Source: CAZCDS01 sp964497585
GTDB lineage: Bacteria > Desulfobacterota > Desulfomonilia > Desulfomonilales > Desulfomonilaceae
Length of the DNA stretch: 35,596 nt
Direction: 5' to 3'
Assembly (NCBI GenBank): GCA_964497585.1
Contig: CAZCDS010000068.1
Location: forward strand, 1-35,596
Part shown: positions 26,787 through 34,049 of the stretch, in pieces
Numbering within the stretch: the first letter of the stretch is position 1
How the letters are laid out: each line of letters opens with the position of its first letter
Program-made: the position numbers and the translations under genes
Notes under the pieces: model-generated
What the model was told of the DNA's origin: nothing
What the model saw: only the letters and a program-made list of their open reading frames with translations
The model's database searches: none

Positions 26787-27157
26787 TCATAGGAGTAAAA
26801 GGGGGGAGGGCCTTTGCAAAAAGGGCCTCCCAGGATCCCTCCCCAAGAACCCCCAGGTGTCGGGCCGATAGACCCCCAGGACTCATGACAACGATGCGGA
26901 GGCCGCCACGTGCGCTTGCCGCTTCAGACCTTTCGTACACCAGTGTTTTCACAGCCGGTGCCTGCCCAAACCGCGCAGAAGGGCTGTGACGGGGGGATCA
27001 AGGAAATGGTCGCGTTTTCCCGCCGAGCCCTTTCCACGAATGGATGACAAACCTCGGTGGTGGACGCGCACCCGAACCTCTTGAATGCGAGTGGAGCATA
27101 GCAATGCCCGATGGTTCGCGCTAACGGGTAGAAAAACAGAGACGGATGGAGGAAAAT
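26787..27157. other. Intergenic region with a long hairpin
   Basis: No gene seen. Apart from the hairpin at 26804-26831 there is no recognisable promoter or repeat; the SD of the Nudix gene (GGAGG) is at 27149-27153. Confidence 0.55.
26804..26831. terminator. GC-rich stem-loop after the small TerB-like gene
   Basis: GGGAGG (26804-26809) pairs with CCTCCC (26826-26831); after one G-G mismatch CCTTT pairs with AAAGG around a GCAA tetraloop, giving eleven pairs. There is no T-run on the plus strand, so it is either a rho-dependent or mRNA-stabilising 3' structure, or a bidirectional element. Confidence 0.5.
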
Positions 27158-27727
27158 ATGGAATCCGGTTCCGGGCCGACGAATCTCTCCTGGGAGCTCG
27201 TTGAGAGCAGAGAGGACCGCAGGTACGGACTCTTTTCGGTTTGGATAAATAGGAGCCGCTCCCCGAGAACCGGTAAGGTTCATGAATTTCAGGTTCTAAC
27301 GTCGCCCGACTGGGTGGCGGTCATTCCCGTTACGCCCGACGGCAAGGTCGTCATGGTCCGTCAGTACCGACACGGCAGCCAGGAACTCTCGCTGGAGCCC
27401 CCCGGAGGCCTCGTCAAAGAAGGCCAGACCCCGGAACGCAGCGGCCTTGAGGAAGTTGAAGAAGAGACCGGATATGTTCCGGTCGAGATCGAGTTGCTTG
27501 GTTGCATGCATCCGATGCCGGCAATCTTTACAAACCGGTATTATGTCTTCCTTGGGCGTGGCGCCACCCCCAGCGGTCGTCTCAACCCCGATGAGACTGA
27601 AGAGGTGGAAACGGTCCTCGTGCCTGTCGGCGAAATCCGGGATTACATCCGAAGCGGGAAGATAACGTCTTCCGTCATGATAGCCGCGCTCTACCTCTTC
27701 CTGGACCGTCCCGAGAACGCAACGTAG
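27158..27727 (+). CDS. Nudix hydrolase (ADP-ribose pyrophosphatase-like) with altered Nudix box
   Basis: A 189-residue nucleoside-diphosphate-linked moiety hydrolase resembling ADP-ribose/ADP-sugar pyrophosphatases ('VVMVRQYRHG' and 'LEPPGGLV' before the box). The start at 27158 is preferred over 27146 because GGAGG is five bases ahead of it. The Nudix box runs from Gly84 to Tyr106: Gly at the start, GLVKEG, then EEVEEETGY at the end. Compared with the consensus GX5EX7REUXEEXGU, the first Glu is Gln90 and the Arg is Glu98, while the metal-binding EExGU half is intact. No operon partner is evident. Confidence 0.88.
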   Translation: MESGSGPTNLSWELVESREDRRYGLFSVWINRSRSPRTGKVHEFQVLTSPDWVAVIPVTPDGKVVMVRQYRHGSQELSLEPPGGLVKEGQTPERSGLEEVEEETGYVPVEIELLGCMHPMPAIFTNRYYVFLGRGATPSGRLNPDETEEVETVLVPVGEIRDYIRSGKITSSVMIAALYLFLDRPENAT

Positions 27728-28038
27728 CCGAGCCGACAGCCGCGAGCATTCAACCGCGCGGAGTTCTCCCTGGCGCCAACATTTCCCAAGGGAGACGGAG
27801 GTCGCGACGGCGTCCGATACCAACGCGGATTCTAAGAGTAGCGCCCATGCACGATCAAATACGTGACATGCGATCTTTCGTTGAGGTTAGGATAGGGGGG
27901 CATCTCGTCCGGGACGCGAGATTCTGTCGTTCAACCCATGGGAGTTATCACTAACGTTCCATCGGCATCTTGTACGCGCACCCTTGACGAAACGGGCACG
28001 TCTCGTAAATTGGTCCGAAGGTGAAAGGATAGGAACTC
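27728..28038. other. Intergenic region with a candidate promoter
   Basis: No gene seen. It contains a short imperfect hairpin, ATCTCG/CGAGAT (27902-27907 and 27917-27922), and the promoter candidate at 27984-28011. Confidence 0.55.
27984..28011 (+). promoter_or_regulatory. Candidate promoter of the methyltransferase gene
   Basis: TTGACG (27984-27989), 16-base spacer, TAAATT (28006-28011). The start would be near 28018, 21 bases before the GTG at 28039. Confidence 0.45.
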
Positions 28039-28566
28039 GTGTCCAATATGGGGGAGAGACTGAGCTTCGGACTGATGGCAGGTTTTTTCGCGATCCGCGA
28101 TCTCCTCTGGCCGCCATCGGAGAAATTAAGACAGGGACCTGTAGAAGAAGGTTCTCAGGTGTTGGATTACGGGTGCGGACCTGGCGGGTACTCGGTGGCC
28201 GCAGCCCGTATGGTAGGTGAAGGCGGCATGGTGTACGCTGCGGACGTGAGCGAGATGGCGATAGCCTCCGTGCGAAAACGTGCCCTGAAGGCCGGCCTAT
28301 CGAACATCGAGACCATCTTGACCGATTGCCGGACGGGACTGACCGACGAGAGTATCGATATTGTGCTCCTCTTCGATACGTACCACGATTTGATAGACCG
28401 TGGTGCATTGATGAAAGAACTGCATCGTGTGCTGAAACCGTCTGGGATTCTGCTCTTCAGCGATCATCACATGAGACATGACCAAATCGTGACGGAGATA
28501 GAGAAGGCCGGACTCTTTGAGCTGACTACAGAAATTTCGGGCATATACCGTTACTCCAGGAAATGA
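28039..28566 (+). CDS. SAM-dependent class I methyltransferase
   Basis: A 175-residue Rossmann-fold methyltransferase. Motif I is VLDYGCGPGG at 41-50, the acidic motif II end is 'YAADVSEMA', motif III 'ILTDCRTG' and motif IV 'DIVLLFDTYHDL', followed by 'LHRVLKPSGILLFSDHH', a UbiE/Methyltransf_11-like pattern. The substrate is not deducible. It begins at a GTG (28039) with AGGA four bases ahead and AAGGA ten bases ahead; an ATG at 28048 is an alternative. A candidate promoter is upstream, so this appears to be an independent gene. Confidence 0.87.
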   Translation: MSNMGERLSFGLMAGFFAIRDLLWPPSEKLRQGPVEEGSQVLDYGCGPGGYSVAAARMVGEGGMVYAADVSEMAIASVRKRALKAGLSNIETILTDCRTGLTDESIDIVLLFDTYHDLIDRGALMKELHRVLKPSGILLFSDHHMRHDQIVTEIEKAGLFELTTEISGIYRYSRK

Positions 28567-28693
28567 TCACCGGAAGTCTCGAACACGTAGTCAGAATCGT
28601 ATTATCGTGACCAGGGTCGGATCTCATTCAAACCACACCGGGGCCCTGGGAAACGGAACGGGTGTGATAAGCCCCATAAAGAGGCAGGGAGCC

Positions 28694-30310
28694 ATGGAAA
28701 AGAAGAGACTCGACTCACTGATGAGGCGTCTGATGCTTATCCCCGCTACCGGTGTATCGATAAATATCGCCGCAGCGACACTCCTCTTCCTCTATTTCGC
28801 GTGCATAGAGCCGACCTTCCACTCGGGGGTGACCTGGGAACTGTTTCGGGAGCGACTCACATTCTTTATCACGGTCTTCGTTATCATGATCGGGGTGGTG
28901 TTCCCCATCAACGGCATATGGATCTTCTATCCCCTGTCACACCAATTGAGGCGCGTGTTTGCGGCGGATCTCACCACGGATATGACCCCTTCAAAGGACG
29001 AGGCGTTCCGGCGCCTTGCAGCGAGGGCCCTCAGCCTTCCCGCGAGAGTGGCGATCACCGTCTTTGCGGCCTGGATGGTGTGCGGACTCTCCTTTCTCGT
29101 GATGGCGCATTATGCTCCCCAATTGTTTCCCTGGGACCACGCTTCATCGCATAAAATGTTTTTCGGGATACTTTTTGTAACTGCACCGGTGTCGGTGACG
29201 TTCATATTCTTCGTTGAGGAACGGTTATTGCGAAGTCTGCTGAGTGACTACTTTCCGCCTGAGGTCCTCCGTGACGCCCCCCAGTCGGTTCGCATCAAGG
29301 TTCTGCCGAAGATGCTCTTCGTCACGATCATGGTGGGCACCATGCCGGTGAGCCTGATCAGTCACGAGGTGCTCCACCGAGTCGGTGAGATTCAGGCAGG
29401 CCGTCTTGCAATCGAGAGTTTTCTGTCTCAGATGCCGCTTCTCGTCTTCTTTCTCCTCGCATGGTCGGTGGTAGTAGCCGTGGGGCTGTCGATCCTGATG
29501 GCTCGAAGCTTCGCGGATCCCCTGCTCCGCGTGGGGTCTGCCATGGAAAGGGTGGGACGAGGAGATCTGAGCGTTAGTGTTCCGGTAGTTTCCAACGACG
29601 AGATCGGATCGTTGAGCGAGGGATTCAACGGGATGGTTGACGATTACCGGCGACTCGAATCGGTGAAGGACACCTTTGGCCGCTATCTGAGCCGAGACGT
29701 CGTTGCCGAGATCCTCGAGTCGCCGGAAGGTGTCAGGCTCGGCGGCGAGCTGAGGGAAATAACCATCCTGGTTGCGGACCTGAGGGGATTCACGGGAATC
29801 AGCGAGTCTCTCGAGCCACAGGCGGTCGTGGAGACAATCAATCGTTACTTCGAGCGAATGACGGACATCATCGTCGACTGCGGCGGGACGATCGATGAAC
29901 TTACCGGAGACGGGATACTCGTTTTCTTCGGTGCCCCTCGCAGATTTGCCGACCACGCCAGACGCGCGGTCGCCTGCGCTCTGCAGATGCAGCGTGCCAT
30001 GAATGAATTGAACGAGGGCAACATCCGATTGGGTCTGCCGGAGCTTACGATGGGCATCGGTATTAACACCGGCAAGTTGATCGTCGGCAATATAGGCTCA
30101 GAAAAGCGCAAGAAGTACGGAGCGGTCGGGAGCCCTATCAACGTGGCTTTCCGGGTGGAGAGCCAGACAGCCGGCGGCGAGATATTGCTGACGAAGAATG
30201 TGTACGACCGACTCGCTGGTGAGCTGGATGTGCGCGCGACAAGAGAGGCTGTCCTGAAGGGCTTCGAAACGCCCGCAACCCTGTATGAGGTAGCGGGAAT
30301 AGCAGGCTGA
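28694..30310 (+). CDS. HAMP-containing class III nucleotide cyclase
   Basis: A 538-residue membrane protein converting a nucleoside triphosphate to a cyclic nucleotide. Membrane helices are predicted near 18-36, 56-80, 117-139, 155-174, 206-224 and 249-270; a HAMP domain runs from about 270 to 325 ('RVGRGDLSVSVPVVSNDEIG') and the cyclase domain from about 350 to 538. Metal-binding Asp362 (VADLRGFT) and Asp406 (GDGILVFFG) are present, as are transition-state Asn483 and Arg487. The two substrate-selecting positions are Glu402 and Gly476 in place of Lys and Asp, so ATP specificity is not assured. ATG 28694 follows AGGGAG. Confidence 0.9.
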   Translation: MEKKRLDSLMRRLMLIPATGVSINIAAATLLFLYFACIEPTFHSGVTWELFRERLTFFITVFVIMIGVVFPINGIWIFYPLSHQLRRVFAADLTTDMTPSKDEAFRRLAARALSLPARVAITVFAAWMVCGLSFLVMAHYAPQLFPWDHASSHKMFFGILFVTAPVSVTFIFFVEERLLRSLLSDYFPPEVLRDAPQSVRIKVLPKMLFVTIMVGTMPVSLISHEVLHRVGEIQAGRLAIESFLSQMPLLVFFLLAWSVVVAVGLSILMARSFADPLLRVGSAMERVGRGDLSVSVPVVSNDEIGSLSEGFNGMVDDYRRLESVKDTFGRYLSRDVVAEILESPEGVRLGGELREITILVADLRGFTGISESLEPQAVVETINRYFERMTDIIVDCGGTIDELTGDGILVFFGAPRRFADHARRAVACALQMQRAMNELNEGNIRLGLPELTMGIGINTGKLIVGNIGSEKRKKYGAVGSPINVAFRVESQTAGGEILLTKNVYDRLAGELDVRATREAVLKGFETPATLYEVAGIAG

Positions 30311-30327
30311 TACGAGCCTTCGTCACT

Positions 30328-31134
30328 TTACGGTTGAGTCTGTAAAGGGCGAACTCTTCCTCCTCCTGCTTTGCCTTGCCCCCAGCATACGGAACACCAT
30401 CTCAGAACCGGCAGGCTCACGACTCCAAAGGGGAGCAGTGCAAGTTCAACCCACCACATGTTGAGAAAACCAAGTTTTCCCGAGATGTGCACTGCGCCGG
30501 CTACACTGTCGAGGAGGGTGAAAATCACGATCCCTCCGATGATCATGAGTGGCTTCCTCGCGGTTACTCCCAGGAGGACCAGAGCCCGGGAAGAGGCATG
30601 AGCCAGGATCGCGATTACCCGTTCCGTGGGAGCCACGAGCCAGAAGAGCGGCGTCCTGGCAGCTAGTGCGTCTATTTGCGCGCCGGTCGTCTCCGTTCCC
30701 GCAATCCCCGACATCACCGCGAGCACCGAGCCCAGGCTGGCGACGCCCAGCAGAACAGCCTCGAAAGCCCCCGCGCCAACGCCGATTGCAATGGCCCGTT
30801 CCGCGTCTTGCCCCAGTTGGCGCCACACCAGGACGGCCAGGAAGGTTAGGCCGATTTCAAAGAAACTCGATTGTATGCCTGCAAACAATCCGCTTGCCGT
30901 GAGCCAGAGAGGATAGGAGAAATTCTGTCTGAGGTATCCGAGAACTGCGTCATTTGTCAGCAGCACGCATATGACTTTCAGCAGGACCGCTACAATCCAC
31001 AGGCCCGCTCCCACCCAGAACCATTTCATTGCCGCGCGGGATACTCTCCGCCAGTATATCACTGCCGCGGCACCCACCAAAATCATGCCGAGACCGGGAA
31101 CCAACCAAAGAATCATGTCGGGATCGGCATTCAT
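30328..31134 (-). CDS. YhfC-like polytopic membrane protein
   Basis: A 268-residue protein with about seven membrane helices. It contains segments typical of the YhfC family, described as intramembrane metalloprotease-like: 'GAFEAVLLG' and, later, 'ERVIAILAHASSRALVLLG' with an E-R-x-x-A-x-x-x-H arrangement that could form a metal site. The start is uncertain: ATG 31134 has a weak GAGAG ahead, and ATG 31149 has none. It converges with the cyclase gene 17 bases away and is followed upstream by the Fe-S protein gene on the same strand at 101 bases. Substrate unknown. Confidence 0.75.
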   Translation of the reverse strand: MNADPDMILWLVPGLGMILVGAAAVIYWRRVSRAAMKWFWVGAGLWIVAVLLKVICVLLTNDAVLGYLRQNFSYPLWLTASGLFAGIQSSFFEIGLTFLAVLVWRQLGQDAERAIAIGVGAGAFEAVLLGVASLGSVLAVMSGIAGTETTGAQIDALAARTPLFWLVAPTERVIAILAHASSRALVLLGVTARKPLMIIGGIVIFTLLDSVAGAVHISGKLGFLNMWWVELALLPFGVVSLPVLRWCSVCWGQGKAGGGRVRPLQTQP

Positions 31135-31235
31135 GCTCTCTGCGCCCATTTCGCGCGGGGGGTCCCAGGAACTCCCGCAGCCCTCGGTTACAGGAGAGGT
31201 CGCTTCACTGCCAGGAGCGATTCCAGTTGTCCCCG

Positions 31236-31727
31236 CTACTCCTCGCAGTTTCCCTCTTCATGGAGCGGCTCACATTGCCTCAGCTCGACCTGCCCCGCGG
31301 CCAGTTTCAGCGCGAAGTTGAAGCAGCTACTCTCGCCGCAAACCTTGCAGTTGGTTTGAGGAAGCAGCTTATAGAGCTCCAATGGCTCCAGGTTCTCACG
31401 TGTAGACGTGTCCGGTTCGATCTGCGCCCGTCTTTCCCATACGTCGTTGACCAGCTTCACCAGATGCTCGATCACCTCTTTGGCCTGCTCTCGTGACTGA
31501 AGATGATCGACCGCAATACGGTCCGACCAAAAGCCGATCTTATGGTCGTCCTTACGCCAGGAGAAGGCCGGCCCGTCCCCGAAGTAGGACCCGCTGCGCA
31601 CCGTCGCGTTCAAATAGGGGAGCGCCTCACTGATGTCCACGGGAAGATACGCTATGGCTTCGTACTCAAATTCTTGTACGCTGTGCGTAGAAACCTCAAT
31701 TTCGAGGTTATAGGCTTCGATCAACAT
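31236..31727 (-). CDS. [4Fe-4S] cluster protein of the corrinoid-protein FeS domain type
   Basis: A 163-residue soluble protein. The C-terminal cysteines C127, C130, C135 and C152 (NCKVCGESSC then RQCEPL) match the small four-cysteine FeS domain (Pfam FeS, PF04060) also found in the corrinoid/iron-sulfur protein and in ferredoxin-like redox partners. The N-terminal 115 residues have no recognisable fold; they contain 'AYLPVDISEALPYLN' and a helical region near 77-100. AAGGA precedes the ATG by seven bases. A promoter and a perfect hairpin are found upstream, so its transcript seems to start 68 bases ahead. Confidence 0.85.
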   Translation of the reverse strand: MLIEAYNLEIEVSTHSVQEFEYEAIAYLPVDISEALPYLNATVRSGSYFGDGPAFSWRKDDHKIGFWSDRIAVDHLQSREQAKEVIEHLVKLVNDVWERRAQIEPDTSTRENLEPLELYKLLPQTNCKVCGESSCFNFALKLAAGQVELRQCEPLHEEGNCEE

Positions 31728-31760
31728 TTCCAGTCCTTGTAACGTCCGAAGTTATCCGGG

Positions 31761-31793
31761 CAAGGAGGATGTACCCGAACACCCTCCTCCTTG
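31761..31793 (-). promoter_or_regulatory. Perfect 9-bp hairpin at predicted 5' end of the Fe-S protein mRNA
   Basis: CAAGGAGGA (31761-31769) and TCCTCCTTG (31785-31793) are exact complements around a 15-base loop. With the predicted start near 31795 the stem would sit at the very 5' end of the leader, protecting it or serving as a regulatory element. Confidence 0.55.
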
Positions 31794-31801
31794 AGGCGTC
31801 C

Positions 31802-31830
31802 ATCTTACCATTTCACTTTCCACGCGTGAA
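31802..31830 (-). promoter_or_regulatory. Predicted sigma-70 promoter of the Fe-S protein gene
   Basis: On the minus strand TTCACG (31825-31830), a 17-base spacer and TAAGAT (31802-31807). It is a moderate match to consensus. Confidence 0.5.
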
Positions 31831-31975
31831 CCCCTCAGGCACATGCCTTCCCATGACATTGTGCCGTTCGCGGCTGCGTGCTACCATGCACGGAGAATTA
31901 CGGTTGACGATTTTAGGCTCACCGGTGTCTGCAGATCCGCGGCGCGCATCGGGCTTTTGTATAGAGGTGGAAATT

Positions 31976-32515
31976 ATGAAGGAGACGAACCAACTCGCCG
32001 GCAGTACTTTCCTCAGCGATATACGCCGGGGCCTTACCGACGACGAGCTGATGGACAAATACCAGCTTACGAACAGGGGTCTCGGCACGTTGTTCCGAAG
32101 TCTTGTGGATGCCAAACTCATCGGCTTCTCGGAACTCCTGCGCCGGTTTCCCAGTCGGAAGGATCTGCCCGAAATGGTCGCGGAATTCCGTACGTCACCG
32201 CGCCGTCATCTGGCTATCTCTCTTCCTGTCCACGATGCTGCGCGACCGGCAAATCAGGGCGTGATCTCCGACTTGAGTGATGCAGGCGTGGGGGCGCGCG
32301 GTCTTGAGGCTCAGGTAGACGAGATCAAAACCCTGGTTATCCCAGCGGATGAATTCTTTCGAGTCGGCCCGGTGATTTTTCAGGCCATGTGTACGTGGTT
32401 CAGAGAAAAAGAGGAAGAGAACGATCATGCCGCGGGCTTCAGGGTCGTGGAGGTTCTCAAGGGGAGCCTGAAGGAACTCCGGACGCTGATCCACGGGCTC
32501 ACTTCAGAGGACTAG
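31976..32515 (+). CDS. PilZ-domain protein with N-terminal DDELM-type module
   Basis: A 179-residue soluble protein. Residues 13-50 form the module shared with the zinc-ribbon protein at 6901 (DDELMDKYQL then RGLGTLF). From about 70 the PilZ domain shows the c-di-GMP-binding R-x-x-x-R (RTSPR, 72-76) and D-x-S-x-x-G (DLSDAG, 99-104), both intact. AGAGGTGG precedes the ATG at 31976; the longer open frame from 31769 overlaps the upstream hairpin and lacks coding features. PilZ proteins act as c-di-GMP effectors on motility, exopolysaccharide or transcription, but no such target gene is adjacent. It is divergent from the Fe-S gene. Confidence 0.88.
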   Translation: MKETNQLAGSTFLSDIRRGLTDDELMDKYQLTNRGLGTLFRSLVDAKLIGFSELLRRFPSRKDLPEMVAEFRTSPRRHLAISLPVHDAARPANQGVISDLSDAGVGARGLEAQVDEIKTLVIPADEFFRVGPVIFQAMCTWFREKEEENDHAAGFRVVEVLKGSLKELRTLIHGLTSED

Positions 32516-32605
32516 GCGGAGTGAAGGGTCGGTTGTTTCTGGGCGGCAGGCCCGTTGTTCTCCCGTGAGTTCGTCCTGCCGTATGTCCCTTTATTCCGAT
32601 TTTCC

Positions 32606-32752
32606 TTACCCAGCCAGCTCGGCCTGGGCGTGCCACGTGGTGCGATCCGCGGCCACGCTGACGTCCTCAAGAAGCCGGGCCAGACGGCTCACTTCGGTGG
32701 CCGCCAACTGCCCAAACCTGCGTATGCGCGCGTGCCCGAGTGTTCCCGTCAT
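32606..32752 (-). CDS. Possible 48-residue small protein
   Basis: Not a recognised family. From the ATG at 32752 the frame encodes 48 residues starting MTGTLGHARIRRFGQLAA and stopping at TAA 32606-32608. Most third codon positions are G or C, as expected for coding sequence here, and the peptide looks like an amphipathic Ala/Arg/Leu-rich helix ('EVSRLARLLEDVSVAADR'). A GAGGGA about a dozen bases ahead is a weak RBS. It begins 30 bases after the stop of the small membrane gene on the same strand, so the two could be a tiny operon. A chance ORF cannot be excluded. Confidence 0.4.
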   Translation of the reverse strand: MTGTLGHARIRRFGQLAATEVSRLARLLEDVSVAADRTTWHAQAELAG

Positions 32753-32782
32753 CTTGGGACCGATTCCCTCTGTACGCGACAG

Positions 32783-32962
32783 TTAGTGCTGTTCAACATC
32801 CGGGCCGGTCTTGGGAGCCTCCTCCGGCACGCCGGCGGCACCCACCTCCGTTGCTCCCTCTGAGCCGACCCACGCGCGCCCCAACAACCATGAAATCACA
32901 AGCATGACAATAACAAGAGGGACGCAGACTATGGGTATCCAAACCAAGCTTCCGGACTCCAT
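32783..32962 (-). CDS. Small single-helix membrane protein
   Basis: A 59-residue protein with one long predicted membrane helix (VWIPIVCVPLVIVMLVISWL, about residues 7-26), then a short hydrophilic tail rich in Gly, Glu and Pro. ATG 32962 has AAAGGAGT in place, which is why the longer frame from 33049 is not used. No signal cleavage site. It resembles the many small inner-membrane proteins of unknown function. A 7-bp hairpin stands about 30 bases upstream. Confidence 0.65.
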   Translation of the reverse strand: MESGSLVWIPIVCVPLVIVMLVISWLLGRAWVGSEGATEVGAAGVPEEAPKTGPDVEQH

Positions 32963-32991
32963 TTTCAGACTCCTTTCTCCACCTCTGTCAG

Positions 32992-33014
32992 CGAGAGCAT
33001 AGCTGGGGCTCTCG
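32992..33014 (-). promoter_or_regulatory. Perfect 7-bp hairpin in the leader of the small membrane gene
   Basis: CGAGAGC (32992-32998) pairs with GCTCTCG (33008-33014) around a nine-base loop, about 30 bases before the small membrane gene start. There is no T-run, so it would be a 5' leader structure or an operator rather than a terminator. Confidence 0.4.
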
Positions 33015-33299
33015 TATCCGGCCCCACCCTCCGAGGGCAAGGCACACATGCCCGAGGAGTTGAAACTATCGCTGAAGAGGAATATTGCGTTCCAGGATTC
33101 CGATCCCGCGTTGATGTTACCTCACTGGGCTCCCAAAGGAAAAGAAAAAAAGCAGGCGAACGACCCATCTTGCAGCCTTCGCGCACGCAGTTTTACCGAA
33201 GACTCTCATGCCAATGAGCGATCCAATAAGTGACAGGGGAATAGAGCAGTCACTAGCAAAGACGCTCATCAGGTGATTCCCTCTGCCCCAGTTGGAGGA

Positions 33300-33375
33300 G
33301 AGGTTCCTCGTTGGAAGTCCTTCACGGGCCGCGGCAAGCAGGACTGTGCCCTGCAATGCATGGAAGTTCCCGTCA
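33300..33375. repeat. Partial copy C of the dispersed extragenic repeat
   Basis: Weakest of the three copies. On the minus strand it starts TGACGGGAACTTCCATGCAT, comparable to the TGATA...CTCCCGTGCA opening of copy B, then GGCACAG. It lies three bases downstream of the DUF47 stop codon. Confidence 0.4.
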
Positions 33376-33377
33376 GG

Positions 33378-34046
33378 TCACCTCGCGACCATCGCCCGGA
33401 TCATATCCGCTGAGTTCTCCAGATGATCGGCGATGTCTCCGGTGGTCTCGACCAGTCGGACCATGAGGAAGAAGGTCTTGGGCGGTAGTTGCTCATCCGC
33501 GCAGAGACGTATGAGAATAGCTTTCTCCACGTCGTCCGATTCCCGTTCCCTGAAGCGGATCTCCTTGACGATGTCCTTGACCGCAACTCGGTCGGTTTCC
33601 TGCCGGCTTACGAAGAACTTATGGGCCCGCTGAACCATCTCCGGCAGGAAGCCGAGGAAATCGTGCACCTCTTTTACGAGGAGCTGATAGTCTCGGCGGA
33701 TCAGTTCGGGAAAAGGCTGGTTGAAATAGGAAATCCAGTACAGTGAATTCTTGATGCAATCCACGACCTTATCCGCCTCACGGAGAAAACCGAAGAAGAG
33801 GGACTTCTCCACGGGCATGAGCACACTGGGCGGGAGGTGAGCTCTGATGTTTCGCTTGATGAGATCGCACTGGTTCTCAATATCCCGGATTTCCTCTTTG
33901 AGCATCTCGAAGGCTTCGTGGTCCTCGCGAAGATAACAATCCACGGCCTTAAGGAAGATGGGGCCGCACGTCCCCACCTTCTTCGCATGGTCCATGGCCC
34001 GTTCAAAAGGGGACGGTAAAAAGAAGTCGAGTAATGGCACGCGCAT
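33378..34046 (-). CDS. DUF47/TIGR00153 PhoU-like protein
   Basis: A 222-residue all-helical cytoplasmic protein of the PhoU-like DUF47 family (TIGR00153), which pairs with PitA-type phosphate transporters and probably regulates them. Recognisable pieces are the opening 'LDFFLPSPFERAMDHAKKV', 'EADKVVDCIKNSLYW' and 'ETTGDIADHLENSADMIRAMVAR' with the conserved E-D-E/D repeats that bind metal in PhoU proteins. The ATG follows GGGGG by seven bases. It starts three bases beyond the pit gene on the same strand, so the two are coupled in one operon. Confidence 0.93.
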   Translation of the reverse strand: MRVPLLDFFLPSPFERAMDHAKKVGTCGPIFLKAVDCYLREDHEAFEMLKEEIRDIENQCDLIKRNIRAHLPPSVLMPVEKSLFFGFLREADKVVDCIKNSLYWISYFNQPFPELIRRDYQLLVKEVHDFLGFLPEMVQRAHKFFVSRQETDRVAVKDIVKEIRFRERESDDVEKAILIRLCADEQLPPKTFFLMVRLVETTGDIADHLENSADMIRAMVAR

Positions 34047-34049
34047 GGT

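Larger units (their letters stand above)
32963..33377. other. Intergenic region with a hairpin and a partial repeat copy
   Basis: No convincing gene; two open frames of 60-80 codons lack RBSs. It holds the hairpin at 32992-33014 and, in its left-running end, the partial repeat copy C near 33300-33375. Confidence 0.55.

Noticed and set aside
33117..33356. 79-codon minus-strand ORF with a hydrophobic C-terminus
   Set aside because: No RBS and overlaps the partial repeat; the hydrophobic part comes from a T-rich stretch (poly-F/L).
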